Below, one piece after another: positions 52,203 to 61,325 of a stretch of 64,000 bases of DNA. The notes beneath the pieces are model-generated. The model searched no databases. It was given only the letters and a program-made list of their open reading frames with translations, and was not told the DNA's origin. Position 1 is the stretch's first letter, and each line of letters begins with the position of its first letter. Origin of the DNA: an uncultured Alphaproteobacteria bacterium (GTDB lineage: Bacteria > Pseudomonadota > Alphaproteobacteria > HIMB59); NCBI GenBank assembly GCA_902617515.1, contig CACMWX010000003.1:16886-80885 (forward strand), written 5' to 3'. The position numbers and the translations under genes are program-made.

Positions 52203-53210
52203 TTAAATTTTAATCCACTTTTTTTTCTTAATAGACATAAAAATTGCATCTAATACTTTCATATTTTTTTTTGCATCTAATAATCCATAATCTATTTTAG
52301 TTTTATAAATTAACTCATTAGAAAATTTTGTAACTTGATGTTCATATTGATCAGTCGCTGGAAATACTTTTATTGTATTGTCTTTTCGATAGATTGATTT
52401 TCCATTGTAGATAACTACTGTAGTTGGTTTATTCGCAATTGCGTTGAAAGGATTTTCAATAACAACTGTTTTTTTTGTGCCAAGAATTACTACTTGTTGT
52501 GAATATGTGCTTTGTGTAGCAACTGTAAAGGTTGAGAAAATATCTCCAAAATCTAATAATGCAGATGATAAGATATCTGTTTTAAATTTTTTATCATTTT
52601 TAGAAGTTGCAATAACTCTTTTTGGTTCTTTATCTATTAGAAATCTTGATATGACAGTCGGATAACATCCAATGTCATAGATGGCCCCTCCACCAAAGTT
52701 TTTGATATTTCTGATATTTTTTGGATTTTTATTATTGTATGAAAACACTGTTGATATACTTGATATTGATCCGATTTTACCTGATTTTATATATTCTTTA
52801 ACCCATCGCCATTGAGGATGATGCCTGACCATAAATGCTTCTTTAACAATAACTTTATTTTGTGAGGCAATTTTTATTAATGGATCTATATCTTTTGATT
52901 TTAAAGATAATGGTTTTTCTAATAGGAGATTTTTTTTATTTTTACAGGACTCAATACTTGATTTTATATGTAAGTGGTTAGGAAGAGGGTTATATATTAC
53001 ATCTACATCTTTATCTTCATACAACTCTTTATAAGAACCATAGCTTTTTGGTATTTTAAATTTTTTTGTTAGAGCTGTTGCTCTGGATAAATTTCTACTA
53101 GCGAGCGCTATAACCTGACTATTTTTAGATTTTTTTATTGCAGGTATTACGTGCTCCCAACCAATTTTAGCAGTGCTTAATATGCCCCAATTAATAATTT
53201 TTTTTTTCAT
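52203..53210 (-). CDS. Gfo/Idh/MocA family oxidoreductase
   Basis: A 335-residue sugar dehydrogenase-like protein: NWGILSTAKIGWEHVIPAI (cofactor start, GxLSTA variant), NPLPNHLH, LLLEKPLSL with the conserved Lys, and GGGAIYDIGCYPTVISRFL where Asp and the Cys-Tyr pair replace the Asp/His of inositol dehydrogenase. The GCYP form is like 1,5-anhydrofructose or dihydrodiol/xylose dehydrogenases. It is convergent to the aldo/keto reductase and divergent (91 bases) from the ROK kinase. Very Lys- and Ile-rich. Confidence 0.9.
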   Translation of the reverse strand: MKKKIINWGILSTAKIGWEHVIPAIKKSKNSQVIALASRNLSRATALTKKFKIPKSYGSYKELYEDKDVDVIYNPLPNHLHIKSSIESCKNKKNLLLEKPLSLKSKDIDPLIKIASQNKVIVKEAFMVRHHPQWRWVKEYIKSGKIGSISSISTVFSYNNKNPKNIRNIKNFGGGAIYDIGCYPTVISRFLIDKEPKRVIATSKNDKKFKTDILSSALLDFGDIFSTFTVATQSTYSQQVVILGTKKTVVIENPFNAIANKPTTVVIYNGKSIYRKDNTIKVFPATDQYEHQVTKFSNELIYKTKIDYGLLDAKKNMKVLDAIFMSIKKKKWIKI

Positions 53211-53301
53211 AAAAAAAATTTTAAACTATCTGACTACAATCCATACATATATTTAAAAGATTTCATACATTTATTTTATAACTTATGGTATCTATTTAAA
53301 A

Positions 53302-54225
53302 ATGAGTGATTTTAAAATAGGCATTGATTACGGTGGTACCAAAATTGAGGGTATTTTAATAGACTCAAATGGTAAAGAAATTCTGAGAAAAAGATCTACT
53401 TATGAAAAAAATTACGAAAGTGGTTTAAATACCGTAAAATCTTTAGTTTCAGAATTTGATAAATTTACAGATCAACAAAATTCTGTAGGGGTTTGCATAC
53501 CAGGATTTTCTTCATATGAAACTGGCTTAGTAAATAATGCTAATTGTATATGGATTAATGACAAACCATTTCATAAAGACTTAGAAAAAAGTTTAAATAG
53601 AGAAATTCGAATCATGAATGATGCTAACTGTTTTGCATTATCTGAAGCTATCGATGGCTCTGGGGCAAATTATAAATCAGTTTGGGGTGTAATTATTGGA
53701 TCTGGTTTTGGCGGATCATTTGTTTATGAAAAGAAAGTCATTGAGGGCGTCAACCAAATTGCAGGAGATTGGGGACATCAACCATTGCCCTATCCTACTG
53801 AGGAGGAAATTAATTCTAATGTACAATGTAATGTAGGTAATTGCAAAAGACCCTTATGTGCTGAGCAATTTATATCAGGAATAGGTTTTACAAAATTATT
53901 TAACGAGAAATATGGCACCAGTTTAAGAACAAGAGAAATAGTTGCTTTGGAAGCAAATGGAGATGAAAGAGCAAAAAAAGAATTTGAATTATATGAAGAT
54001 CGTTTTGCCAGATTAATATCTGTCATGATAGGTATCGTTGACCCTGAGGTAATAGTTTTTGGTGGAGGTATGTCAAACGTTGGTAGACTTTATGACAATA
54101 TACCTAAATTACTTCCTAAATACACATTTAGTGATAAGATAAGGAATAAGATCTTACGGAATACTCACGGTGACTCCAGCGGTGTTAGAGGAGCAGCGTG
54201 GTTGTGGGACTCAGATAAATTTTAA
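53302..54225 (+). CDS. ROK-family sugar kinase (fructokinase/NagK-like)
   Basis: A 307-residue ROK kinase: phosphate motif IGIDYGGTKIEGILID (6-21), MNDANCFALSEA with the catalytic Asp, VIIGSGFGGSF, and the ROK zinc site near NVQCNVGNCKRPLC followed by AEQFISG. An IVDPEVIVFGGGMSN signature closes the ATP domain. It would phosphorylate fructose, glucose or an amino sugar. Its stop abuts the phosphofructokinase start (TAAATG); the pairing with PFK makes fructose to fructose 6-phosphate to fructose 1,6-bisphosphate the simplest reading. Confidence 0.92.
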   Translation: MSDFKIGIDYGGTKIEGILIDSNGKEILRKRSTYEKNYESGLNTVKSLVSEFDKFTDQQNSVGVCIPGFSSYETGLVNNANCIWINDKPFHKDLEKSLNREIRIMNDANCFALSEAIDGSGANYKSVWGVIIGSGFGGSFVYEKKVIEGVNQIAGDWGHQPLPYPTEEEINSNVQCNVGNCKRPLCAEQFISGIGFTKLFNEKYGTSLRTREIVALEANGDERAKKEFELYEDRFARLISVMIGIVDPEVIVFGGGMSNVGRLYDNIPKLLPKYTFSDKIRNKILRNTHGDSSGVRGAAWLWDSDKF

Positions 54226-55308
54226 ATGAAAAAAATTGGAATTCTTACTAGTGGTGGAGACTGTGGTGGTTTAAACGCGGCAGTTAGATCGATATTTTTC
54301 AGAGCTAAAAATACATATCAGATGGAAGTTATGGGTATTCGTGATGGCACTGTTGGTTTAATGCAAAGACCAGTGGCTTATGTTCCATTAGACTATCAAA
54401 CTTTTAGCGGTTCTCTTCTAAGACAAGGTGGGACATTTTTGGGAACAACAAGTAAAGGTAATCCTTTTAAATTTCCCATGCCAGATGGTAAATACAAAGA
54501 TAGATCCCAAGACATTATTGATGGTTACAAAGAATTAGGTCTTGATGGGCTTATTGTTATAGGCGGTGATGGAAGCATGTCGATATTAACTGAAATTGCA
54601 AAAAGAGGTGACTTAAATATTGTAGCCATACCTAAAACAATTGACAATGATGTGGGAGCCACTGAAAGCTCCATAGGGTTTAATACAGCTGTAAATGTTG
54701 CTACCCAAGCACTAGATAACTTACAAACAACTGCTGCAAGTCATCAAAGAACGATGATTTTAGAAGTAATGGGTAGAGACGCAGGGCACATAGCTATTAA
54801 CGCAGGCATTGCAGGTGGAGCAGATGTAATCCTAATTCCTGAGTTAGATTACTCTATCAAAGGAATTGTCAATAAACTCACTGAAATGAAAAATAGAGGA
54901 ATAGTTCATTCGCTGATTGTAGTAGCAGAGGCAGTAAAAACAGAAAACGGAAAAAGTTATACTGTTGAATACGCTGATGGTCAAAAAAGATTAGGCGGAA
55001 TAGGTAATTATCTTTCAGAGGAAATAATGAAAGGTACTGATATAGAGTGTAGGGTCACTTCTTTGGGGCATGTTCAACGAGGTGCGCCTCCTACTCCACG
55101 TGATAGAATTTTAGCAAGTGCTTTTGGAGTTTATGCTGTTGATTTAATAGCAAAAGGGAAATATGGAAGAATGGTTGCCTGGAGAGATAGGAAAGTTGTT
55201 GATGTTCCAATTAGTGAAGGAATTTCTACTTATAAAGTTGTAGATAGATCCGATCCTCTAATTGAAACTGCTTTAGCACTTGGGGTATATGTTGGTGATA
55301 TAAAGTGA
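54226..55308 (+). CDS. 6-phosphofructokinase (PfkA family, group with K137)
   Basis: A 360-residue phosphofructokinase: ILTSGGDCGGLNAAVR (6-21), VIGGDGSMS (111-119), AIPKTIDNDV (134-143) with the catalytic Asp, MGRDAGHIA and VTSLGHVQRG. The nucleotide-site pair is G116 (ATP-like; PPi enzymes usually have Asp) with K137 (E. coli has Gly; PPi and some actinobacterial-type enzymes have Lys). The mixture leaves donor choice open, ATP being favoured by G116. Many marine alphaproteobacteria lack PFK and use the Entner-Doudoroff route, so its presence between ROK kinase and oxygenase, with zero spacing, is notable. Confidence 0.93.
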   Translation: MKKIGILTSGGDCGGLNAAVRSIFFRAKNTYQMEVMGIRDGTVGLMQRPVAYVPLDYQTFSGSLLRQGGTFLGTTSKGNPFKFPMPDGKYKDRSQDIIDGYKELGLDGLIVIGGDGSMSILTEIAKRGDLNIVAIPKTIDNDVGATESSIGFNTAVNVATQALDNLQTTAASHQRTMILEVMGRDAGHIAINAGIAGGADVILIPELDYSIKGIVNKLTEMKNRGIVHSLIVVAEAVKTENGKSYTVEYADGQKRLGGIGNYLSEEIMKGTDIECRVTSLGHVQRGAPPTPRDRILASAFGVYAVDLIAKGKYGRMVAWRDRKVVDVPISEGISTYKVVDRSDPLIETALALGVYVGDIK

Positions 55309-56139
55309 ATGTTTATACCAATAGAAAAAATTTTAAATCTTCAAGAATTTAAAAAAGATATTTTTAGTGGAAAAGTTTTTGTATTTCAAAAATCAAAAAC
55401 TTCAAATGATTTAATAACCCAAATTAAAAATAAAATACAAAATATTTATGATGGTGAAATAGAAAAAATACACTATTTAAAAAATTCTGAGGATATAAGT
55501 AAGGATATTGTATCAAAATTAAAAAACCATGAAGATTTCAGAAAACTATTTTCAAACTTTTTATATGAAATTGGATATAATAAAGGTGGAACTTTTTGGG
55601 ATCGATTTGTGGTAAGAGTAGCACCAGCAGAAAATAACTTACCTTATAGAGAAGCATCTAGAATAAATATTCATCGTGATACTTGGGGCACAAATTTGTA
55701 TCAACAAATTAATTGGTGGGCACCAGTAAGCAATGTAGAGGAAAAAAATACTATGATTTTTTATCCAGATTATTTTGATGTTCCAGTTAAAAATAATACT
55801 TCGACTTGGGACTTAAACATTTATTTAGCCAATAGAAAAAAAGGCGATTTTTCCTATCCCTCTGCTCCACAATTAAAAGAGGACTTGCCCAGTAATATTA
55901 AGAAAATACCAGTGACTATAAAACCAGGAGAAATTTTATGTTTTTCAGGTGCCCACTTACATAGCTCATCAAAAGAAAAGTCTGAAAATACAAGGATAAG
56001 CTTTGAAATCAGAACTATTTGTGAAAATGACTTAAATAGTTCAGCTCAAGCCCCAAATGTAGACTGCGATTTGCAATGGAAGTTCCCTAAAATTTTTAAA
56101 AAAATTAATGACAATTCGCCCCTGAAAATAACTAGCTGA
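55309..56139 (+). CDS. Putative 2OG-Fe(II) oxygenase/phytanoyl-hydroxylase-like protein
   Basis: A 276-residue protein that starts directly after the phosphofructokinase stop. A double-stranded-helix dioxygenase core is suggested by INIHRDTWG (H122, D124), INWWAPVSNV, TIKPGEILCFSGAHLHSS (H216 or H218) and ENTRISFEIRT (R229, the usual 2-oxoglutarate anchor). This is the HxD...H...R pattern. I do not recognise a closer family or substrate. Being coupled to sugar kinases is unusual for such an enzyme; it could hydroxylate a sugar-linked or methylated metabolite. The first 100 residues are Lys/Ile-rich and helical. Confidence 0.6.
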   Translation: MFIPIEKILNLQEFKKDIFSGKVFVFQKSKTSNDLITQIKNKIQNIYDGEIEKIHYLKNSEDISKDIVSKLKNHEDFRKLFSNFLYEIGYNKGGTFWDRFVVRVAPAENNLPYREASRINIHRDTWGTNLYQQINWWAPVSNVEEKNTMIFYPDYFDVPVKNNTSTWDLNIYLANRKKGDFSYPSAPQLKEDLPSNIKKIPVTIKPGEILCFSGAHLHSSSKEKSENTRISFEIRTICENDLNSSAQAPNVDCDLQWKFPKIFKKINDNSPLKITS

Positions 56140-56167
56140 TTATTTTATTTTTTGCTAATTTGCTGAT

Positions 56168-57418
56168 GTGAAGAAAAAATATTCAATATTTAGCCTTGCT
56201 AAAAATGCACTATCTGGCCATAAAGAGTGGCCAAAAATGTGGAGAAGCCCCGAACCTAGAGAGTTTTATGATGTCATAATAATTGGTGGTGGGGGTCATG
56301 GACTAGGAACTGCATATTACTTAGCAAAAGAACATGGATTAAAAAATATTGCCGTAATAGAAAAAGGTTGGCTTGGTGGAGGTAACACAGGTAGAAACAC
56401 CACTATCATTAGATCAAATTATTTATGGGATGATAGTGCTCATTTGTACGAACACTCTTTGAAGTTATGGGAAAACCTATCAAGCGAATTAAATTACAAT
56501 GTAATGTTTAGTCAGAGAGGGGTTATGAATTTAGCCCATAACGAACATGATATAAAAGAGATTAAAAGGAGAGTGAGTGCAAATAATTTAAATGGTATTG
56601 ACTCATTTTGGTTATCTAAAGAAGAAATTCAAAAAAAGGTTCCTATAATGAATACTGACAATCTTCGATATCCAGTGCTAGGTGCATCTTACCAACCTCG
56701 TGGTGGTGTAGCAAGACATGATGCAATAGCATGGGGTTTTGCAATGCGCGCTGATGAGATGGGAGTTGATATAATTCAAAATTGTGAGGCACATCAAATA
56801 AGGATTAAAAATGGAACAATAGAAGGTGTCGAAACTTCCAAGGGTTTTTTAAGGGCAAATAAAATTGGAGTTGTTGCTTCAGGACATACTGGTGTTTTAG
56901 CAGAGAGTGCAGGTATCAGATTACCTTTACAAAGTAAGCCACTTCAGGCACTTGTTTCTGAACCAATCAAACCTATTATTGATACAGTGGTAATGTCCTC
57001 TGCAGTTCATGCTTATGTCAGTCAATCTGATAAAGGTGAATTAGTTATTGGAGCAGGAACTGACAGTTATAATTCTTTCACTCAAAGAGGTGGTTTTAAC
57101 ATTATTGAAGATACTATTCGAGCTATGGTCGAGCTTTATCCAGTATTTGGCAAAATGAAAATGCTTCGTCAATGGGGTGGTATTGTTGACATCTGCCCAG
57201 ATGCTAGTCCTATTATTAGTAAATGTGACATTGAGGGTTTGTTTTTTAATTGTGGCTGGGGCACAGGTGGTTTTAAAGCTACACCTGGAAGTGCGAATGT
57301 TTTCGCACATACCATTGCAAAAAATGAACCTCATCAAATTAATAGTGCTTTTAATCTTGATAGATTTGCAAGTGGAAGATTAGTCGACGAACACGGTGCT
57401 GCAGCCGTAGCACATTAA
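56168..57418 (+). CDS. soxB: Sarcosine oxidase beta subunit
   Basis: A 416-residue FAD protein of heterotetrameric sarcosine oxidase, start GTG 56168. Seen: [20 protein letters not shown] (34-53), the [22 protein letters not shown]-type block (about 64-85) and [13 protein letters not shown], where H184 fits the histidine that binds FMN covalently. The C-terminal part has [19 protein letters not shown]. It oxidises sarcosine to glycine and formaldehyde-level carbon. It leads the soxBDAG operon; soxD begins 5 bases downstream. Confidence 0.95.
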   Translation: MKKKYSIFSLAKNALSGHKEWPKMWRSPEPREFYDVIIIGGGGHGLGTAYYLAKEHGLKNIAVIEKGWLGGGNTGRNTTIIRSNYLWDDSAHLYEHSLKLWENLSSELNYNVMFSQRGVMNLAHNEHDIKEIKRRVSANNLNGIDSFWLSKEEIQKKVPIMNTDNLRYPVLGASYQPRGGVARHDAIAWGFAMRADEMGVDIIQNCEAHQIRIKNGTIEGVETSKGFLRANKIGVVASGHTGVLAESAGIRLPLQSKPLQALVSEPIKPIIDTVVMSSAVHAYVSQSDKGELVIGAGTDSYNSFTQRGGFNIIEDTIRAMVELYPVFGKMKMLRQWGGIVDICPDASPIISKCDIEGLFFNCGWGTGGFKATPGSANVFAHTIAKNEPHQINSAFNLDRFASGRLVDEHGAAAVAH

Positions 57419-57423
57419 TAAAT

Positions 57424-57774
57424 ATGCTCATTATTAATTGCCCTTATTGTGGCCCGAGAGATCAATCGGAATTTTCAAATGGAGGAGAGGCGCATGTAAA
57501 AAGACCCGATGGATCAAAAGAAATTGGTGATCGAGAGTGGGGAGAATATGTCTTTATACGAGCAAATCCGAAAGGTTTGTTTTATGAGCGCTGGGTACAC
57601 ACACATGGTTGTCGCAAATGGTTTAATTGTGTAAGAGATACATCTACTGATGAAATTTTGGTAACCTACAAGCTCGATGAAAAAAAACCAAATTTAAATA
57701 ATTTTAAAAGTGTTGTTAAAACGCCCTCTGGTGAACCAGAAGTTGGGTCGGGTAATTTTACGGTTGAAAAATGA
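57424..57774 (+). CDS. soxD: Sarcosine oxidase delta subunit
   Basis: A 116-residue zinc subunit: NCPYCGPRDQSEFS (C6, C9) and RWVHTHGCRKWFN (H59, C63) supply the metal ligands typical of SoxD, with RPDG and YVFIRANPKG between. It overlaps soxA by 4 bases (ATGA). Length is slightly above the usual 95-100 residues because of a C-terminal tail of about 20 residues. Confidence 0.95.
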   Translation: MLIINCPYCGPRDQSEFSNGGEAHVKRPDGSKEIGDREWGEYVFIRANPKGLFYERWVHTHGCRKWFNCVRDTSTDEILVTYKLDEKKPNLNNFKSVVKTPSGEPEVGSGNFTVEK

Positions 57775-60749
57775 AATCTATAAATTTAAAAGAAAATCAA
57801 TTTATTCAGTTTCATCAAAAAATTAGCTTCAAGTTTGATGGGGTTAAATATTTTGGCTACAAAGGCGATACTATAGCTTCAGCTCTATTAAGAAATAATA
57901 TTAACCTTGTAGGAAGAAGTTTTAAGTACCATAGGCCAAGAGGAATTTATACCTGTGGTATAGAAGAACCAAATGCTCTAGTCCAAATAATTAGTGAATA
58001 TTCCGAACCAAACACAAGAGCAACTATAAAAAAAATTTATGAAGGGATGGAAATTGAAAGTCAAAACAGATGGCCTTCTCTTGAAAACGATTTTGGAAGT
58101 ATCAATAACTTATTTTCTCCAATTTTTACTGCTGGTTTTTACTATAAAACATTCATGGGGCCACATAAGAAATTTTGGAAAAATTTATATGAACCACTTA
58201 TTAGAAGAGCAGCTGGATTAGGTAAACCTCCCAAAGATTTTAAAGGCATAAGTAATCATATCCATCATAACGTCGATGTTACAATTATAGGGGGAGGATT
58301 AAATGGACTTCTCGCAGCTAAATCTTTCATCAACTCAAATTATGATGTGTTGTTAATTGACTTTGAAGAACAACTTGGTGGCATTATAAATAATTCAAAC
58401 AAAATATCATTAATTGATAACACAGAGCCTAAAAATTGGTTAAAAGAAACTATACAAGAAATAGAAGACTCTAAGAATATAAAGATTTTAAAAAACACAC
58501 TTGTTACAACTTATAATTACATAAATCATCTTATAGCCATTGAAGATAGATTTGTTGGCTCTAAACCGATAGAAGGAAAAGTTAATAGTACTTTACATAA
58601 GATACGTACAGGTCACACAATATTATGTAATGGACACATTGAGAGATTTTTATCTTTTCAAAATAACGATCTCCCAGGCATAATGCTGAGCTCTTCCTTT
58701 GAAAAATATATGTGCCGATATGGACTAGCACCTTCTAAAGAACCTGTTATTTTCAGTAATAATTCGAATTCAAACAGCTTAGTTTATAGTCTTATAAAAG
58801 CTGGTTTAAAACCAAAAGCATATATCGACTCACGATCCGGCGAAGAAATTGAGCCAAATTTGTTTGACTTGATAAGAAAAAATGATGTTCCTCTATATAC
58901 AAATTCACAAATAAAAGGAGCATTTGGAAATAAAAAAATTGAAAAAATTCTTGTTGAGGATAGTTCTGGTGCTTTAAATGAAATTAAATGTGACTGCTTA
59001 TGTTTGTCAGGCGGAATAAATCCAGATGTTCACTTGTTTACTCAATCAAAAGGTTTATTAGATTGGGATGAGAAAGATTTAACTTACAAACCATCAAAAC
59101 CTTTTCAACCTACCATAACTCTTGGATCTGCTTCAGGACAATTTAATTTTGATAATTTAAATTCTGATATAAATGAAAAATTGAAAACTTTTAAAGTCAA
59201 AAAATTAGACGTAAAACTCGAATTAAATACAAACACTAAGTATAACATTGAAAAATTGTGGGAGGTCTCTCCGCAAAAGAAATCATTATGGGCCAAATCA
59301 TTTATTGACTTACAAAATGATGTAACAACTAAAGATATCCGTCAAGCAATAACAGAGGGTTTTGATAGAATTGAACATTTAAAAAGATATACAACAAATA
59401 GCATGGGAACTGATCAAGGTAAAATTAGTAGTATTAACGCACTGGGAATAGTTTCTGATCTTCTGGATAAAAAAGTAAATGAAGTTGGCACAACTATTTA
59501 TCGACCACCCTATGCTCCTTTAAGTTTTTCTGCAATAGCTGGCAGAAATTGCTATGAGTTTTATGACCCAGAGAGAAAATCACCAATACATAGTTGGCAC
59601 TTAAAAAATGGTGCAATTTTTGAGGATGTCGGGCAATGGAAAAGGCCATGGTACTTTCAAATTAATAAAGATGAGTCGATGCATGATGCTGTTCAACGAG
59701 AGAGCAAAAATGTAAGAGAAAACGCAGGTATTTTAGATGGGAGTACATTAGGAAAAATTGAGATCAAAGGTGAGGATGCGTTGGAATTTATGAATTTAAT
59801 TTACACAAACAGTTTTACTAAGATGAAACAAGGTTCTGCAAGGTATGCTCTTATGTTGGGGGAAGATGGAATGGTAAAAGATGACGGGATAATTTGTAAA
59901 ATTTCTGATCAGCATTTTATTGCCACTACAACTACTGGAGGTGCTGCTACTGTTTTAGGTTGCATGGAAGAATATGCTCAAACCGAGTGGCCAAACTTAA
60001 AAGTTTTTATGAACTCGATTACAGAGCAATATGCAACTTTCAACATTAGTGGGCCAAATACCAGAGAAATTATGAAAAAAGCCTTTCCAAATATCAATTT
60101 TAGCAATGAAGAGTTTCCATTTATGACTTTCCAATTTCATGAATTTAATGGTGTTCCAATACGAATTCTAAGAGCAAGTTTTACCGGGGAGTTAGGCTAT
60201 GAAATATATATTCCGTCAAATAGTGCCCTTAAAATTTGGGATAATATTCAAAGTTTAGGAAAAGAATTTGGTCTTGCTCCCTACGGTACGGAGGCAATGC
60301 ATCTTTTAAGGGCAGAAAAGGGTTACATTATTGTTGGCCAAGACACAGATGGTTCTATAACGCCTATAGATTTGGGACTTAGCTGGATGATTGGTAAATC
60401 AAAAAAAGATTTTTTAGGTAAAAGATCACTTACTCGGTCTGATACTATAAGAGAAGATAGGAAACAACTTGTTGGTATCATTCCTTCGAATAAAGCCGAT
60501 AAACTAGAGGAAGGACAACATATCATTCTTGATAAAGAAATTAAGTCTCCTATCCCAATGCTTGGTCATATTACATCTTGCTATTATAGTTCTACATTAG
60601 GTCATGATTTTGCATTAGCTGTTATCAAAAATGGCCACTCTATGATTGGAACAAAAGCTTACGCTTCTACATCAAGTATGAGCACAACTGGTGTGGATAT
60701 AGTAAAACCTGTTTTTTATGATGAAGATAATAAAAGGTTAGTTTCATGA
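57771..60749 (+). CDS. soxA: Sarcosine oxidase alpha subunit
   Basis: A 992-residue large subunit. Order: an N-terminal ferredoxin-like domain with FKFDGVKYFGYKGDTIASALL and SFKYHRPRGIYTCG (about 20-70); an NAD-binding domain with VTIIGGGLNGLLAAKSF (about 169-185); the middle domain with CLSGGINPDVHLFTQ; and a C-terminal GcvT-like folate domain (from about 640) with TNSFTKMKQGSARYALML, GPNTREIM and SFTGELGYEIYIP. This is the complete SoxA architecture. It channels the methyl carbon to tetrahydrofolate. It overlaps soxD and soxG by 4 bases each. Confidence 0.95.
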   Translation: MKSINLKENQFIQFHQKISFKFDGVKYFGYKGDTIASALLRNNINLVGRSFKYHRPRGIYTCGIEEPNALVQIISEYSEPNTRATIKKIYEGMEIESQNRWPSLENDFGSINNLFSPIFTAGFYYKTFMGPHKKFWKNLYEPLIRRAAGLGKPPKDFKGISNHIHHNVDVTIIGGGLNGLLAAKSFINSNYDVLLIDFEEQLGGIINNSNKISLIDNTEPKNWLKETIQEIEDSKNIKILKNTLVTTYNYINHLIAIEDRFVGSKPIEGKVNSTLHKIRTGHTILCNGHIERFLSFQNNDLPGIMLSSSFEKYMCRYGLAPSKEPVIFSNNSNSNSLVYSLIKAGLKPKAYIDSRSGEEIEPNLFDLIRKNDVPLYTNSQIKGAFGNKKIEKILVEDSSGALNEIKCDCLCLSGGINPDVHLFTQSKGLLDWDEKDLTYKPSKPFQPTITLGSASGQFNFDNLNSDINEKLKTFKVKKLDVKLELNTNTKYNIEKLWEVSPQKKSLWAKSFIDLQNDVTTKDIRQAITEGFDRIEHLKRYTTNSMGTDQGKISSINALGIVSDLLDKKVNEVGTTIYRPPYAPLSFSAIAGRNCYEFYDPERKSPIHSWHLKNGAIFEDVGQWKRPWYFQINKDESMHDAVQRESKNVRENAGILDGSTLGKIEIKGEDALEFMNLIYTNSFTKMKQGSARYALMLGEDGMVKDDGIICKISDQHFIATTTTGGAATVLGCMEEYAQTEWPNLKVFMNSITEQYATFNISGPNTREIMKKAFPNINFSNEEFPFMTFQFHEFNGVPIRILRASFTGELGYEIYIPSNSALKIWDNIQSLGKEFGLAPYGTEAMHLLRAEKGYIIVGQDTDGSITPIDLGLSWMIGKSKKDFLGKRSLTRSDTIREDRKQLVGIIPSNKADKLEEGQHIILDKEIKSPIPMLGHITSCYYSSTLGHDFALAVIKNGHSMIGTKAYASTSSMSTTGVDIVKPVFYDEDNKRLVS

Positions 60750-61267
60750 CTGAAGTAATCCGATCTGATGGTATTGAAATAAAAAAAAAAGTTATTCAAC
60801 AAATTCTGTTAAGAGGATCTGGTGACTCAAAATTTAATAATCACATAAATAAATCTTTAAAACTTTTACCGCCATCAGATAATTTAAGGATAATTTCAAA
60901 TGATAATTATACTTTAGCAAAAATGTCTTTTGATCAATGGAATTTAATATTTGAAAAAGAAATTGAAATTAAAAAGCTCAACAAAATCTTAGATGATTTA
61001 AATAAATCACCCTTAATATTAGCTACAAATATTTCTGACTCACAAGTATTTTTTGAAATTCAAGGTAAAAATAGTCTTGATATATTAAATAAATTAACGC
61101 ATTTTGACTTTAGAGAAAAATCCTTTAAAAAATCTACTGCCGCACAAACATTATTAGCTAGAGTAGACTGTTCTATTTTTAATCTTGATCTTAAATTTTT
61201 ACTTAGTTGTAATCGATCATTTGCTGACTATCTTGAGGGTCGTCTTATTGACGCGGTTAACTATTAA
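60746..61267 (+). CDS. soxG: Sarcosine oxidase gamma subunit
   Basis: A 173-residue protein in the soxG position, overlapping soxA by 4 bases. Sequence is divergent and Lys/Ile-rich, but the late segment FRIEKSFKK-like stretch, AAQTLLARVDCSIFNLDLKFLLSCNRSFADYLEGRL (about residues 132-167; key R..V...F....L...RSFA.YL) fits SoxG. It completes the heterotetramer. The call rests strongly on position. Confidence 0.85.
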   Translation: MTEVIRSDGIEIKKKVIQQILLRGSGDSKFNNHINKSLKLLPPSDNLRIISNDNYTLAKMSFDQWNLIFEKEIEIKKLNKILDDLNKSPLILATNISDSQVFFEIQGKNSLDILNKLTHFDFREKSFKKSTAAQTLLARVDCSIFNLDLKFLLSCNRSFADYLEGRLIDAVNY

Positions 61268-61280
61268 GTTTTTTTTCATA

Positions 61281-61310
61281 TTGACATCAAATTTTGGAAC
61301 TGATTAGGTA
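61281..61310 (+). promoter_or_regulatory. Possible promoter upstream of the DMGDH-like gene
   Basis: A perfect TTGACA (61281-61286) is followed after 17 bases by TTAGGT (61304-61309), a weak -10. A Shine-Dalgarno CAGGGG (61315-61320) precedes ATG 61326. It may let the dehydrogenase be expressed separately from soxBDAG. No riboswitch-sized leader fits in this 58-base gap. Confidence 0.4.
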
Positions 61311-61325
61311 TTTCCAGGGGAACAA

